Shown: one piece after another, positions 38,320 through 50,635 of the stretch
Layout of the letters: each line of letters opens with the position of its first letter
Position numbering within the stretch: position 1 is the stretch's first letter
Assembly: GCA_037043015.1 (NCBI GenBank)
Contig: CM073327.1
Location: 10,274,727-10,338,726 of the forward strand
Source: Bryum argenteum
Taxonomy: Eukaryota; Streptophyta; Bryopsida; Bryales; Bryaceae
Direction of reading: 5' to 3'
Length of the DNA: 64,000 nt
Program-made: the position numbers and the translations under genes
Notes under the pieces: model-generated
What the model saw: only the letters and a program-made list of their open reading frames with translations
What the model was told of the DNA's origin: nothing
Database searches by the model: none

Positions 38320-38583
38320 GAGCATCCGCACCCCTACTCGCCCAGGGTCTGACACACGCAATAAGTGTATGAAAAATGCTCAGAGCTCTTCAAAAATGCC
38401 TCTTGACTCTCTACTTTGGCGTGTCAAGAAATGGCCCTCCAAATTTAAGTGCATTGACTATTTCACATGCACTTTTGGTGCTTGAGGAGCCTTTAAGGGT
38501 GGGGAGTGTGATTTCAAGGGCTCTTCAAATATAGATGAACATTTTTAGCGAGTCACCTTTAGCGAGTATGGGTGGAGATGCAC
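38320..38583. mobile_element. PIF/Harbinger-like MITE, 264 bp, abutting the previous one
   Basis: The left end is GAGCATCCGCACCC; the right end, read in reverse, is GTGCATCTCCACCC. Flanks are TAA (shared with the preceding element) and TTA. Inner ACTCGCC/AGCGAGT words extend the inverted pair. Confidence 0.7.
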
Positions 38584-39059
38584 TTAATAACCAAACACTC
38601 AACCTCCAAGCAACCAGCTTCTTTACTTCATGATTGATTCTTCTCAATCGATTCATAAATAGATTATTTCAAAGAATTATGAAAATATTGCATCTATCTA
38701 TATTCATCAATTGAAAATGGTTCCAAATTTTAAACAAATTCTAAAGTTATATTTGCTCTCATAGGAAAGAAGCACATGAGCACATTTGAGATGCTTCGTG
38801 CATGACCATCATGCAACCTCCAAGTAACAAGCTACTTAGATTCATTATTGATTCTTCTCAATCAATATATAACTTGAATATTTAAAGGAATTATAGCATC
38901 TATCTATATTCATCATTTGAGATGCTTCGTGCATGCTTCGTGCCATGATGGTTATTTGCTTGCATGATCAGGTCAGTCACCGGTAGAGACAACTTAAGTT
39001 TAAACTGGGAGTGCCGGTATTTAAAGGATTTGTTACACCACCTTCTCCTCCATTGGTAA

Positions 39060-39709
39060 GGGCATCCTCAATGGATGCCCTGCAATTGCTCATGGTGTGG
39101 GCACACCGGCTCTCGAGCAGCCCCAGCAGGGCCAAAACCCCAACCCTGCATTTGGGGCGGGGCAGTAGGGGGCTCTTCTCCTCTCTTTTCTCTTCTCTTT
39201 AGAATTTGTAATTTAAAAATTTGAAATTTTGAAATTTTTTTGGGGGCTGGCTGCCCCCCTTTTTGTCGCAGCCCCTGCTGGACCGACCTGCTGACGTGGG
39301 GTTACACCGGCCCAATAGGGGTTTTAGCCCACCAGCCATGTTGGCTGAACTGGCTGGGCTGCAAACCCTGGTGTGCCCAGGCCATCACTCTAAAGGCGGG
39401 TAGCGGGAGTGCCTGTGAGCCGGCGGCCCCAATGGTTCACCCGCCACCCGTGTCGAGGAAGGCCATCCCGCGGCCATAGTGGCTGGCTGCCGACTACGGT
39501 GGCCACACGGTGCCATCGTAGACATTTGACCAGGATAGCGAGAGTAGTAGAGCTCACGACACAAATGGAAAATATGCCAAGAGCGGGAGCTCCAATAGCG
39601 GACTCGTCAGGGTGATGGGAGCTGTACCGTGATCGTAGGGTCGACTTTTTGGTGAACTCACGATTAGAGCCGTTGGCGGGACCCGTTACCGAGTCCATTG
39701 AGGATGCTC
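39060..39709. mobile_element. PIF/Harbinger-like MITE, 650 bp, GC-rich core
   Basis: It begins GGGCATCCTCAATGGATG and ends GTCCATTGAGGATGCTC, with TAA on both sides (39057-39059, 39710-39712). It has the same terminal sequence as the 43900 hairpin element. The small frames inside it are not genes. Confidence 0.8.
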
Positions 39710-40351
39710 TAAACTAGCTTGGGATTTGCAAGCAATATAGGCTCCTTGCCATAGCTGAGTGATGAAAAAGCGACGGAGCAAAGATCATGGGCTTGAAGCA
39801 ATGCCACATGTTTCATGGCAGACGCAGCTTCGCCTGATTGATTGCATCCGATGTCGATGGTTGGGAGGCTGTCCATTCTGCCGAGAGCTTGGTCTAAGGT
39901 ATGAACACCTATTTTTGTATATTTTTAAGAACTCATTTTTCCTTGGAATGAGTGGGTTCTTATTTATTTTTTAGTGATTTCTGAATAAAACACGATAAAT
40001 TTTCTTTGTTTTTATGATATTTATAAGCACTTATAATAATAACTACAAAATTCAAAAATGAAAATATAGGTTGACGTGTAATTGGCCACCCTATTGTATG
40101 TATGCATGAGGTACATTAAGAGTGATTGTAGGGTGATGAAATCTTCATTAAAGCAAGAATCTGGAAATGCACGCTTTTAAGAGGTGAACGCCTTTGGGTG
40201 GTCATCCTTGAACCATTGATTTCATCGAGCCTGCGTTGCCGAAGCTGGTTGGCATGTATGGAGGTGACCGGACATTAAATGCAATCCAAGTTCTCCCGTG
40301 GAATTCTCAAGTATATAGGGGGGCTAATAAAAGGGTGCTCAGTATTTTTTT
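39710..40351. other. Intergenic, no gene seen
   Basis: A 71-codon frame at 39759 has no recognised family. AT-rich afterwards. Confidence 0.45.
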
Positions 40352-41032
40352 GGTGTAAGCCCAAAATTGCCCAAATTGCAGTATATGCTCATTTATTCTC
40401 AAAATCTACCCAAATTGATTAATTTGCATAAACTTCAAAAATTCACCGACAATTGGGATTTTACTTTCTTATATTTTCATTTTTTTATATTTAAAATTTT
40501 TTGTACATGTAGAGAAGGTAGTAACATAATTTACAACTTGTCATTTTAATTGTTGAGAATGGGCTTTTGTATTTGAATTTCAGCATTTTTATAGGTTTTA
40601 TACCTTGTATGAGGGTTAATAATGCATAGACATATTCCTCACTCGCACAAGAGCAAGAATGTGAAGAGCCTCATACCAAATTCTCTACCGAAAATGGTTA
40701 TTTTGGCCCCCAAACCATTACTTCACCAATTGACAACATGAACAAAAATTTCTTTTCCCCCAACTTTGAAAGTTACGAGCTCACAAATGGTACGGAATTT
40801 GAATCTCAAATTCAATATACAAGTACATGTACTAGATCCTAAAGTTACATATTCAAAAACTTAGTCAAAATTCAAAATCTACATCTTGCTTTTCAATTTG
40901 TTAAAAAAATTAAAAAAAAAATTAAAAAAATTAAATTTTTTTTAAAAAAAAATTAAAATCTTGCATCAAAAGAGGGGCAAGTTTTGAGGGTTGTTTTTGG
41001 TTATTTTGAGGCTGCTCACCTTTAGAGGTTAA
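40352..41032 (-). mobile_element. TTAA element, inverted and truncated
   Basis: The right end CACCTTTAGAGGTTAA is the inverted form of the left end at 41450. The interior matches 20100-20760 in reverse (GCCCAAAATTGCCCAAATTG, ATGCTCATTTATTCTCAAAA). The opposite terminus is missing. Confidence 0.65.
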
Positions 41033-41449
41033 AATAGAGGGGACCACAAGTTGCCAAAAACAAAAGAGAAGTGGCTCTGTCGTGGCACATTATCCACTTC
41101 ACCCGGCAAACTCATGGGCACATCTTGCTGAACTCCACGTGTACATCCAATTTTAAATAGCCATACCATTTTACTAATTTCCCTATTACTATATGCCCAT
41201 TCTATATGTAAAACATTGACCTTTAAAAGGAGAAGCTTCCTTGTGCACTTCCACACGGCCATATTTGAAATCCATGAGAATTTTTTTTTATTATTGTCTA
41301 AAAATATTGGTTTTTGAGGAATCTAAACGTAGGATCGTGTTTTTAACTATCTAATTAGTCTACTCACCACTTCGATCGAATTTCACCGCATAGATTTTGA
41401 GAAAATTTGAGTCAAAGTTTCAGTTTTTGTCAAAACACCATGTCTTTTT

Positions 41450-42955
41450 TTAACCCCTAAAGGTGAGTAGCCTCAAAACAACCAAAAACCCTCATAACTG
41501 CCTTCTTTTGATGCAAGATGTAACTGTTTGAATTTTGACAAGTTTTGAAGTATGTAACCACAGGGATCTAGTAGCTAACTTGTACATGTACATGCATACC
41601 AAATCTTAGAATCAAATTATGAGATCATAATGTTGGAAGTTGAAAATAATGTTTTCTTCCATGTTGTAGATTGCGAAAGGAATGTTTTGGGGGCCAAAAG
41701 AATCATTTCTGGAGCGAAATTTGATATGAGGCTCTTCTTGTTTCTAGGTGAGTGAGGAACATGTCCATGCAATTATTACCCTCATACAACCTATTAAACC
41801 TATAAAAATGCTTGATCATTCACACAGAGGTATGCTGGAATTCAAATACAAAGGCCCGTTTTCAACAATTAAGATGGCATGTGAAAAAATATTGGATCAA
41901 ACGATAAGATCACGCCTTACTGGTATTTGTATAAGTTAAAAAAACAAAACTTGAAGAAAAGTAAAATCTCAATTCATGGTGAAATTTTAAAGGTTTTTGC
42001 GTTTTAATCAATTTTTAGTAAAAAAATTGGCAGTTTTCACCATAACAAGGCCATTATTTGCGCAAAGAAATTTTTTTTATGGATTTTTGTTGTGTTCAAG
42101 GGTGTCATTGTGATGAAGTAGACATCTTTGTAGTTGGTGACTTTTTCATTCCAATAAGTCTATTGGTAGCATTTTTACTTCAAAGTGAAAATGCTAAGAT
42201 TTTGTGATTTTTTTTAAGGACTTATATCTTTTAATCTCGCAATCTATGAGGCCTCATGACTCAAGATTTGAGCTACATGATGTTCAATATGTCTACTACA
42301 AGATTGTGCAGTTGAGATCTGAGTAATATACCTTAATTTTCACTTATGACACTTCTTTTTAGAATGTGTTCTTTTCTTTACCAATGAGTCAAACCATTTA
42401 GTAGTTACAATGATTCCCAACATCATTGTAGTTGGACGATATTTGACCCAAATACTTTTAGTATTGGATTTGCAATGATGTTCCTACAATGAAAAAAATA
42501 AATTAAGTGGATGATTTTTGACTAGCTTTATCTCCTTCAATGACCATTGCATTTCAACTTTATTTTTTGGGATAAATTCCAATTAGAGTCTAGTCTTAGT
42601 GGTAAAAACCTTGACAAGATCAAAAAAATTCAAAAAATAAGTCACGAATTTTTTTGGGAGTGCAAGAGTGTTATTGAGATGACACTGAACAACTTTTTAG
42701 TTGGCGATATTTTTTAATGCAATTGTTGATAAAATTTCCACACTACAGTGAAAAAGATGAAATTGTGCAGTTTGTTGACAATATCAATACATTACAATCT
42801 CCCGATCTATGACTCAGAATTCAGTCCACATGACTTACTATAAGTCTACTACAAGATCGTACGTTGTGAATAAGTTACTTCTATTTTCATCTATTTCACT
42901 CTTTTCAGAAACGTGTTGTTTTGGCATAAAATGCCTTGGGACATACAAGGGTTAA
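41450..42955 (+). mobile_element. Long TTAA element, ~1.5 kb, possible near full-length non-autonomous copy
   Basis: It begins TTAACCCCTAAAGGTGAG and ends CATACAAGGGTTAA. The left third matches the 20100 element, and the right two thirds match the 50733 element, with one block (ATGAGGCCTCATGACTCAAG and neighbours) occurring twice inside. The right terminus is eroded. No transposase frame is present. Confidence 0.6.
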
Positions 42956-43204
42956 ATTGAGTTATGTAAATCTTTATTCCCACAACAAATGAAAAAAACG
43001 TAACTCCTAAAAAGTGTGACTCGTTTGTAACATAAGGAACACATTCTAATAAAAGAGTATCATAAACAGCCTTAGATAGCAATTCACAAAGTTAGAATTA
43101 CATGTAGAGAGAAAAACCAACCAAAATGAGAACTACAAAAATGTCACATTCTTTCGTTTGTAAGAACCATGGGAACCCATTTCCCATCGCCAATTGCTAG
43201 TGAG

Positions 43205-43510
43205 CAATAAGGCATCACAAGGTGGTTAGGGTTCTTTATCCCCAATGAGGAGGTCGTGGGTTTTATTCCCCATGCCGACGTGATGCTCACCACCATAGTC
43301 CACTCAACTATGGTGAGGGGTTCATGTCACTTTTTTTGAGAATGTGTGAGGGTTGTATGGGTACCTCAAAGCCCTTTGTAAGGATAGCATGTGGGGTATC
43401 TCTAAGGCACTAGTGACTAGGCACGAACCAACATAGTGTTCACCCCGAGAAAAGTTAGTAGTCCCGCCATTGGTGTCATAACCTCCGGGCATACAACCAA
43501 GGATAGGTAG
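43205..43510 (+). mobile_element. tRNA-derived SINE-like retroposon, copy with head
   Basis: The head reads AAGGTGGTTAGGGTTC (A-box-like) and, about 30 bases on, GGTCGTGGGTTTTATTCCCC (B-box-like), as in tRNA-derived plant SINEs. The body (GGGTACCTCAAAGCCCTTTG, CACTAGTGACTAGG) matches the copies at 15133 and 46664. The tail is not conserved here. Confidence 0.6.
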
Positions 43511-43899
43511 AACGAATATGGTAAGGTGTCCTATAATGGCGCAATTTTCAGCAGAGAAAATCTACAGGAATGTTGCCAGTGCAGGCAACTTTTGTGCATG
43601 GGGAAAATTAGTAGAAAACTAGAGCAAGTGGAATCATCATTCTTCGACTCCTCTACAGTAAGTAATGAATTTTTAAAGATGGAAATATTGGTGTTCTTAA
43701 AATGGTGCCCGAAAGTGACGCCCTATAATCTTTGCAATGTGTACATGGGACTGTTGTATGAAGAAGCTATTATGTACGTGATAGTGAAGATTACTAGGGC
43801 TCCATTTTCGGCACTGCGCCATTTTTGGCTGCTCTACCATACTCTATTCACGCCTGCCTTTAAATAGTTTGGAGTTTCTCTTCTCCAAATGATAAATAA
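43511..43899. other. Intergenic, no gene called
   Basis: A 113-codon plus frame at 43526-43867 begins just after the SINE. It is Cys/Leu-rich and matches nothing I know, so it is not called. Confidence 0.4.
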
Positions 43900-44416
43900 G
43901 GGCATCCTCAATGGACATTGAATACACTCCCTCTAAACCAAATTCTATCTTTTGATTGATCTAAAATTAGAAATTAAAATTATCATCATTAGAAGCGCAT
44001 GTAAATAAACGTGAGATATTTCTCAAGAAAAAAAATTGTGAAATTGAGACATAGGTGAAATCCCTCATTGAAAACATTACATTTTCAAAATTTAGAGGGA
44101 GTGCAACAAATCTTGCTTAAAAATGGGAAGATCCTCACACGCTCCCTCTAAATTTTAGAAATATAGAGGGAATAAGGGGGGGTCACCTACTTTGTTAAGC
44201 AAGATTTGGTGCACTCTCTCTAAATTTTGAAAATGTGGTAATTTCAATAAGGAATTTCACCTACGCCCCAATTTCACAAAAAAAAATTCTTGAGAAATAT
44301 CTCACGTTTATTTACATGCGCTTCTAAGGATGATAATTTTAATTTCTAATTTTAAATCAGTAAAAAGATAGAATTTGCTTTAGAGGGAGCTTATTCAGTG
44401 TCCATTGAGGATGCTC
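43900..44416. mobile_element. Hairpin MITE, 517 bp with ~200 bp inverted arms
   Basis: It begins GGGCATCCTCAATGGACA and ends TGTCCATTGAGGATGCTC, flanked by TAA and TTA. The arms pair nearly along their whole length (for example GCGCATGTAAATAAACGTGA with its complement near 44305) around a short loop. The same ends bound the element at 39060. Confidence 0.85.
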
Positions 44417-46106
44417 TTAAAGAAACCAAAATGAGGAGAATAAACTGGAAGGAAGTTAGAGACGCAATCAAAGATGCGGAGGATAAAGTGAAGGGAAGCA
44501 CGGAGGAGCAAGTGAAGAGACAAGCAGCAGACAAAGCGTGGATTGAGTGAGTGGCACTGGGCGGGGGTGCAGGCAGCACCGGAATTGGCAGCACTGCCAG
44601 TGTAGGAGATATTCCGGACCATCACTGACGACCCTCTCTCTCTCTCTCTCTTCTCTTTTCTGTCCGTCCGTAGGATCAATCGATCGATCCATCCTGGCTC
44701 CCCAATACCAATCTTCCTCACTGTCTACAGTAACTCTAAATAACAACCGTACTCGGCGTACTCTGCAGTTAGTATCACTGCATGGGGTCAACGTACAGTG
44801 CAGGATATTCCACTGCCCACAAGGCCACCACCAGTATTTATGGGAGATTGTGCTGCTACCCTCTCTCGGGAACTGAAAAAGCAACCATTCAATTCATCAG
44901 TTCTAGATTCATCTGGCAACTTCCGATCTCGATCTTCACTGGCAGGTACATTATAGCTTCCCCCATGCAATAGTACCATGGACAGTAATCATACAATATA
45001 GACGATTGATCGATGCTTGGATGAGTGTGTGTCTTGGGAGGCTCAATAGCATCGACGTTGCCCGTAAGTTCCGTTTGTTTGTTTGTTCGGTTGGTTGGGA
45101 TCGAGAATGAAGCTGTAGCTTGAATCATCATGCAGTTTTAGGATCTTGAATTAGCTGTGCTTTGCGATTCGTGATGTTGTGGAAGGATAAGATCGGGTAT
45201 GGTCCATCGTGACTTGGTGTGGGGAGTTCGACGAAACATGGAATTTGTAATCAACTATGGTAGAAGTACCTAAAACCACCAGCACCCCGAGTATCAACCT
45301 ATAGGTCTCCCCATAACCGCACCTAGCCTGAACTAGCATTGTCAAAACACTCAATCAAAACAATGAAAAAGCTTGTGGTTTTGGGTCGAATCATGAATGG
45401 AAATTTGTACCAGCTATGTGTGACAATGGGAAAGTCTACATATAAGTTTTGGGGTCACCAAGTACTTTTGCCTTTGAAAAATAGTCTATTTGTGTATTGG
45501 GAAAAAAAAAATTGAAAAAATCTGCATTCTATGTTCAAAAACCTATTTTCTACACGTGGAAATTGCACCCCTATAATAACCCAGAAAAAAAAGGCTCAAA
45601 ATCCTTAAGTTGGTGGTTTTAGGTACTTCTACCATATTGGATCAGTGAATTTTTTATTTTTTTTTTGTAAGTTAGATATATTTCTTGTAGTTGGTATGTA
45701 TCCAAAATGATATGGTTGTTCATACAATGACTAGATTTTATTTTGTAAATTAAAGATGGAGTTAGGAAATTAGTGTCCCATTTGCAAGTATTGTTCAATT
45801 TATTGTAAATAGTCCATTATATGAACATAGATAGTGTCAAGGTTTATTTTCACTAATACCAAAGTGCCTGTAGATAACGCAGTATTACACTAGTGAGGAG
45901 AAGTAGTGCTCTCAGTACACTCACACGTACTCATTGTAGCCGTGACAAAACACGAGTTGGAGAAAAGTCAAAATGTGCAATTGGAGAGAAGAAGAATTTG
46001 GGGAACTTGAACTTGCAGCTACTGAATCCCACGGAAGTGTTGATCACTCGATGAACTCGAACAGCGTGAACTCCATATTAGCTCGAGCCGCAGTGATCTA
46101 CACACA
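44417..46106. other. Intergenic, no gene seen
   Basis: A (CT)n tract lies at 44635-44655. Frames on both strands around 44.4-45.0 kb overlap each other and have no family motif. Two GGTGGTTTTAGGTACTTCTA-like words occur in opposite orientation (45263 and 45611), hinting at another fold-back element of ~370 bp. Confidence 0.45.
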
Positions 46107-46440
46107 ATGCATTGTAAAGTGTATGTGGTAAAATTTGCAAAGCCAAATCCAAATATTAAAACCTTTACCTAGAAATTTCATGTTTCAAAAAGGGCACCTC
46201 AAAATAAGTAACTTTTATAAATTTTCTCCAAAAATTTATGCTCTTTACTAATTCACTACTCAAATTCCAAATTGAAAAAATATACTAATCATACAAGGCG
46301 AGCCCACAAATTTCAAAAACATTCTTCACAAATGCCCAAAAAAACTTGAGAGACAAATTTTGGATGTTATGAACTCTCGAATGTTAATCAATTTCTCGAA
46401 AACTATCTAAAAATACTCTTAGGTACAAGATCTTACAATT
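46107..46440. repeat. Fragment of the GTGTATGTGGTAAAATTTGC repeat
   Basis: It shares GTGTATGTGGTAAAATTTGC and AAAGCCAAAT with 62520 and 14525. No termini seen. Confidence 0.55.
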
Positions 46441-46663
46441 GGAAGTTTTAAAAAAGGAAAAAAAAAATAGGTTCACACCTCAGGAAACGAATAGAGGTTG
46501 ATAATCACAGTTTTCACGTTTCAAGCTCACAAAAACACACAAAGGAAATTTATGGTTTAATCTTGAACTACTAAGGACTCATCTCCATTGAATTTTTTCG
46601 GGTAGGCACATACGGTTAACAACTTTGATGCCAAACATACATTTCATAACTGAGTGTTCATAT

Positions 46664-46935
46664 ATACCATCGGTAGTCCACCGAACTATGGTGGGGGGTC
46701 CTTGGACCTTATTGTCAGGGTACCTCATAGCCCTTTGTGGGAATACTATGTCAAGTATATTCCAGACACTAGTAACTAGCTAGAAACTAGCGTACTTACA
46801 GTGTCGACTCTCGAGAGTAGTATTGTTCCAGTTTCCCCTTGTCCGCTGGCTATCAGGATATTAGCATTACGAATAGACACTTCTTCCACGCATGCCTCTT
46901 AGAAAGGGACCGGAGTTTCTATCTATCTATCTTTA
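46664..46935 (+). mobile_element. SINE-like retroposon, 5'-truncated, TCTA tail
   Basis: The body runs from ACTATGGTGGGGGGTCCTTG through GAAAGGGACCGGAGTTTC to (TCTA)n at 46917-46932. The reverse complement is nearly co-linear with 15133-15428. The tRNA-like head is absent. Confidence 0.7.
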
Positions 46936-47328
46936 CACAGATTCATTTGGGCTAGTTCTCCAATGAATTTGGCTATAGTTCCAATACCAATTCAATGTAC
47001 ACGTAATGAATGAGCATAAAATAAAAATTTAATGTGAGAGTTTAATATGGATTTTGTATTATCAGGCGCTTACTGTACTCAGATTCCAATGATAAAGAGT
47101 ACTTAGTGCACTTTCACTGTACACATGCTAAGTTAACTCAAAAATGGTCGGTGACCATTCATTGATTGGCCTCCCCCTTTCCAAGAAATAGTAGTATTGG
47201 AATTATACCATCCTAGAAATCTAAACACCCGGATTTGTATTGTTCATAGATTTTTCCATAAAATAGTTTGAATTTTGATTCCATGGATTTGGCACGACAC
47301 TTGCTATGTTTGTACTTTAACTTTTTTT

Positions 47329-47782
47329 TTAATCACTAAAGTTCCTAAAGTTTCAAGGCACTATTTGCATGCTTTACTGCAAGGTGAGATTTTTTTCAAA
47401 TTTTAACAGTAAGATCTTGTACTAAACTTGTACAAGATCGAATGTGAGATCATAGCGTTTGAAGTTGGAAAGGACATTTTTTTCCCCCTTGTTGTGAAAT
47501 GGGTAAGCAATGTTTTGAGGGCTGAAGAAAAGCATTTTTAGAGGTGAATATGGATTGGGGCTCTTCACATTCTTCTTCCTAGGTGAGTGAGGAATATGTC
47601 TATGCAATTTTTACCCTCATGCAACTTGTAGTACTTAAAGACATGCTTGGTTTTTCACGTGGAGGTATGTTGAAATTCAAAATACAAAGGCCCATTTTCA
47701 ACAATTAAAAAGGCATGTAAAGAATTATTGGGTTGAAAATCCAAATGGTAAGATCATGCCTTACTACTTTTTCTACATGTAC

Positions 47783-47833
<51 letters not shown>

Positions 47834-48785
47834 ATCTCAAATTTTGGTGAATTTTCGAAGTTCTGCGTTTTGATCAATTTGAGGCAAATTTTGAGAATAA
47901 ATGAGCATATATCCGGTAGTTTGAACAATTTGGGGCAAATTTCAGATAATGATTACAAACTTTGAATGCAAATACTTCCTAGAGTATGAGGAATTTTAAA
48001 GCATGAGAGGGCTTTTTAGTAAGCTATGGAAGAATTCTACAACTTGCAAAAAATTCTAACTTCATGTGATCCAAAAATAGTAAGTCACAAGTTGACCAAA
48101 GCCATATTGACCAAAAACGCCAGTTTGGATGAAGGGCAAAAACTTTAAAGAGCCATAATTTCTCCATTTGAACTATGTATTGGACAAAATGTCAAAATCA
48201 CTTGGGTTGGGTTACAAATCAAGTCTAGTTTTTGTAATAAAAGTTTTAGACCCATATAGTAGATTATAAATAAATGACATGCATTTTAGTGAAGGTAGCT
48301 AATGTCTTTGGGTTTCCAAATATTTGGCAAGTTTTACCTTAGCGAGCCAATTATGTAAGATTAAAAATAGTTTTTTACGATTTTTTCTTACATAAGTGTG
48401 ATCATTGGATGCAACCCAAAAACTTTGTACTTGGAAGATTTTTGATCCGGATGACTTGGTATTGGATTCACAATAATGTTTCTACAACGAAAAAAGTGAA
48501 AAACAGATGATTTTTGAAGAGCTATATCTCCTTCATACACCGCTAGATTTTGACTTTATTTTTTGGCATGGCTTCCACTTAGAGTCTAGTTTTAGTGGAA
48601 GAAACCTCGACACAATCGAAGATATATTGAAGATAAGACATGCATTTGAGTGCAAGAGGTATATATATCAACTATTTGTATTTATTCTGTAAAAAATTTG
48701 TCACTTTTTCACCATTGCTAGGCTAATATGTCGGCCGAGATAATTTTTAATGATTTTTTTGGTACAATAGAGTCTTTTTCTAAAA
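47329..48785 (+). mobile_element. Composite TTAA-family element, eroded
   Basis: It starts at a TTAA followed by TCACTAAAGTTCC. It matches the 20100 element to about 48105 and then the 50733 element (GGCAAAAACTTTAAAGAGCC onward) to about 48785. A pure run of 45 A at 47784-47828 sits where other copies read ACAAAAC. No right terminus. Confidence 0.55.
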
Positions 48786-50031
48786 GAAGGTGCGAAAATA
48801 GCAATTGGGGAAAACAAACAACACATCGATTGTATCTTAATTATAAAAACAGTGAACGGTGAGTAGGTATCTCTACAAGTTTATGATTTTTAAGCCAATC
48901 TATTTTTCCAATATCTTGAATTTTGGCATATTTTGAAAGATTTGAAAGATTCATCTAGGTTTGGCCCGAAACATCATTGTTCCCTTCATTATTACATCAA
49001 TTTTTTAATTTTCCAACTATTAAAATTAGATTTAGAGATTTTCAATTGCCCTTACAAAACTTGGAAAGTAGTCGAGAGCCCCACTTCGAAGACTCTACTT
49101 TGGTGTTGGTTGCACATTCTTCCACTTTCTTCTCTTTGTGCGATTCTTATGGACACTAATTAAACATCAATCATATGATTGTTAATTTCTATAACTTTTT
49201 CCATGATGATTTAAGGAAGGAAGACCAAAACTTTTCAAGATAAGACGGTTGGTGTCTCAATTCTACAATTTTAGGTAATAATAAAAATAAGTAATTAAAA
49301 TTTTAAGAAAAAATATTTTTTTATAAAAAAAAAACCTTTAATATTAAAACCTTTAAAAAAATTAAAAATCATGAAAATCATTAGTGCTTTTGTGATTTTA
49401 GGTGCAATAGATGTCTTTCTAAACCCGAAAGGTCCACAAAGACCAAATTGATCTGATTTTCAGTGTAATCTCACAACCTTGGACCCTTAAGGGTTAAGAT
49501 GTAGTTCTAGATGAATTTATACCTTGGACCCTTTTCTTCCTATTTTTTATTTTAAGACAGACATATAGAAAACCTCAATGCAAAAGTTTGCATCAACTTG
49601 TAAGATAATTCGTAACAAGGGATCAGATCCGCAACCTCAAGGCAACTCTTTCAAAGTGAGGTCACGAAAGAAGCTAAGTGGTTATGGCTCTGGCCGTAAA
49701 GCCTTCATTGGAAAAAGCTTAACAAGAGTCTCATACACATTTTAGAAGACAGAAGTAAAAACAATCCTTCTACTCACGCTCCTCATAAACTGAACACAAG
49801 TTCATACCAACTTTCAGCAATCATGGTGTCACAACAACGTTCTTGCTACTTACCTCCCTTTAGAGAACAAAGTCCAATGGGTACTCGCAGCACCCATAGA
49901 CTCGTACCGTCCTCATAGATAGCTAACTTAGAGTCTCTAGTCTTGCTTGGTCCTGCGTCCGATATTGCCATGGTTGACTCCGGCTGGGGGTCGCCAATGC
50001 CGTTTTTTTTCGCTTGCAATTGATTAATTCA

Positions 50032-50038
<7 letters not shown>
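48786..50038. other. Intergenic and possible retroposon body, no gene seen
   Basis: AT-rich to 49.5 kb. From about 49.6 kb the composition changes and the stretch ends in a 47-base poly(A) at 50039, which suggests a retroposed transcript on the plus strand. Its source is not recognised. Confidence 0.35.

Positions 50039-50085
<47 letters not shown>
50039..50085 (+). repeat. Poly(A) tract, 47 A
   Basis: An uninterrupted A run. It may be the tail of a retroposon whose body lies at ~49.6-50.04 kb. A clear target duplication was not found. Confidence 0.9.
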
Positions 50086-50087
<2 letters not shown>

Positions 50088-50149
50088 ATTTTCAACATAT
50101 GCAAATTGGTACTTTGTCGTTAGGTTGGCCTAAAAACAACGCCATTTAG

Positions 50150-50518
50150 GTGAAAAATGCTGAGTTTAAGCACTTGACTTTGAATAACATGTCATTGTAT
50201 AAAAATCTCTTTCTACAAGCTATGTTCGAATTCCAGAATTCATTCAAATCGTTCGATGCCCTTGTCTTGTGGAAAGCCACATTACGTGGAATGACTTCTA
50301 CACTAATTGAAAATTTATATCAGGATATTTATATTCTCCATAGAACCCCCAATTTACATTTTTGTGTTCATACTATATCTTGTTCACGCAAGTATGGGGG
50401 AGCCCCGATGTCTTACTTCTCGACTGCTTCTAGTCGAGAAGTAGTTAAGTATGTAATTGAGGCTCGAGGCTTTTTAGTAACGTCTTGTTTGAGTGATATG
50501 GCGTATTATCACGAATGA
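50150..50518 (+). pseudogene. Possible LINE-type ORF fragment
   Basis: An open frame of ~120 codons with LVLWKATLRGMTSTLI, which resembles the linker between endonuclease and reverse transcriptase in plant LINE ORF2. It has no YADD or other RT core, and the likeness is short. Its 3' end overlaps a 38 bp tandem duplication. Confidence 0.2.
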
Positions 50519-50558
50519 AATCTTGTTTGAGTGATATGGCGTATTATCACAAATGAAG
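50483..50558. repeat. 38 bp direct tandem duplication
   Basis: TCTTGTTTGAGTGATATGGC with the 18 bases that follow is repeated immediately, with one substitution. It is recent by its identity. Confidence 0.9.
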
Positions 50559-50635
50559 TTCAGAATCTTGTTGAGTATTTGAGTTCACTATAACACATTT
50601 AAGGTTTTTTGACTATGAGCGTAGCCATTTTGTCC

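Noticed and set aside
39240-39698. Frames of 79-102 codons, GC-rich
   Set aside because: They lie wholly inside a PIF-like MITE with terminal repeats and TAA duplication.
44395-44884. 138-codon minus frame rich in Arg/Glu and Cys/Leu
   Set aside because: The Arg/Glu block is a translation of a (CT)n tract; no domain, and competing frames on both strands.
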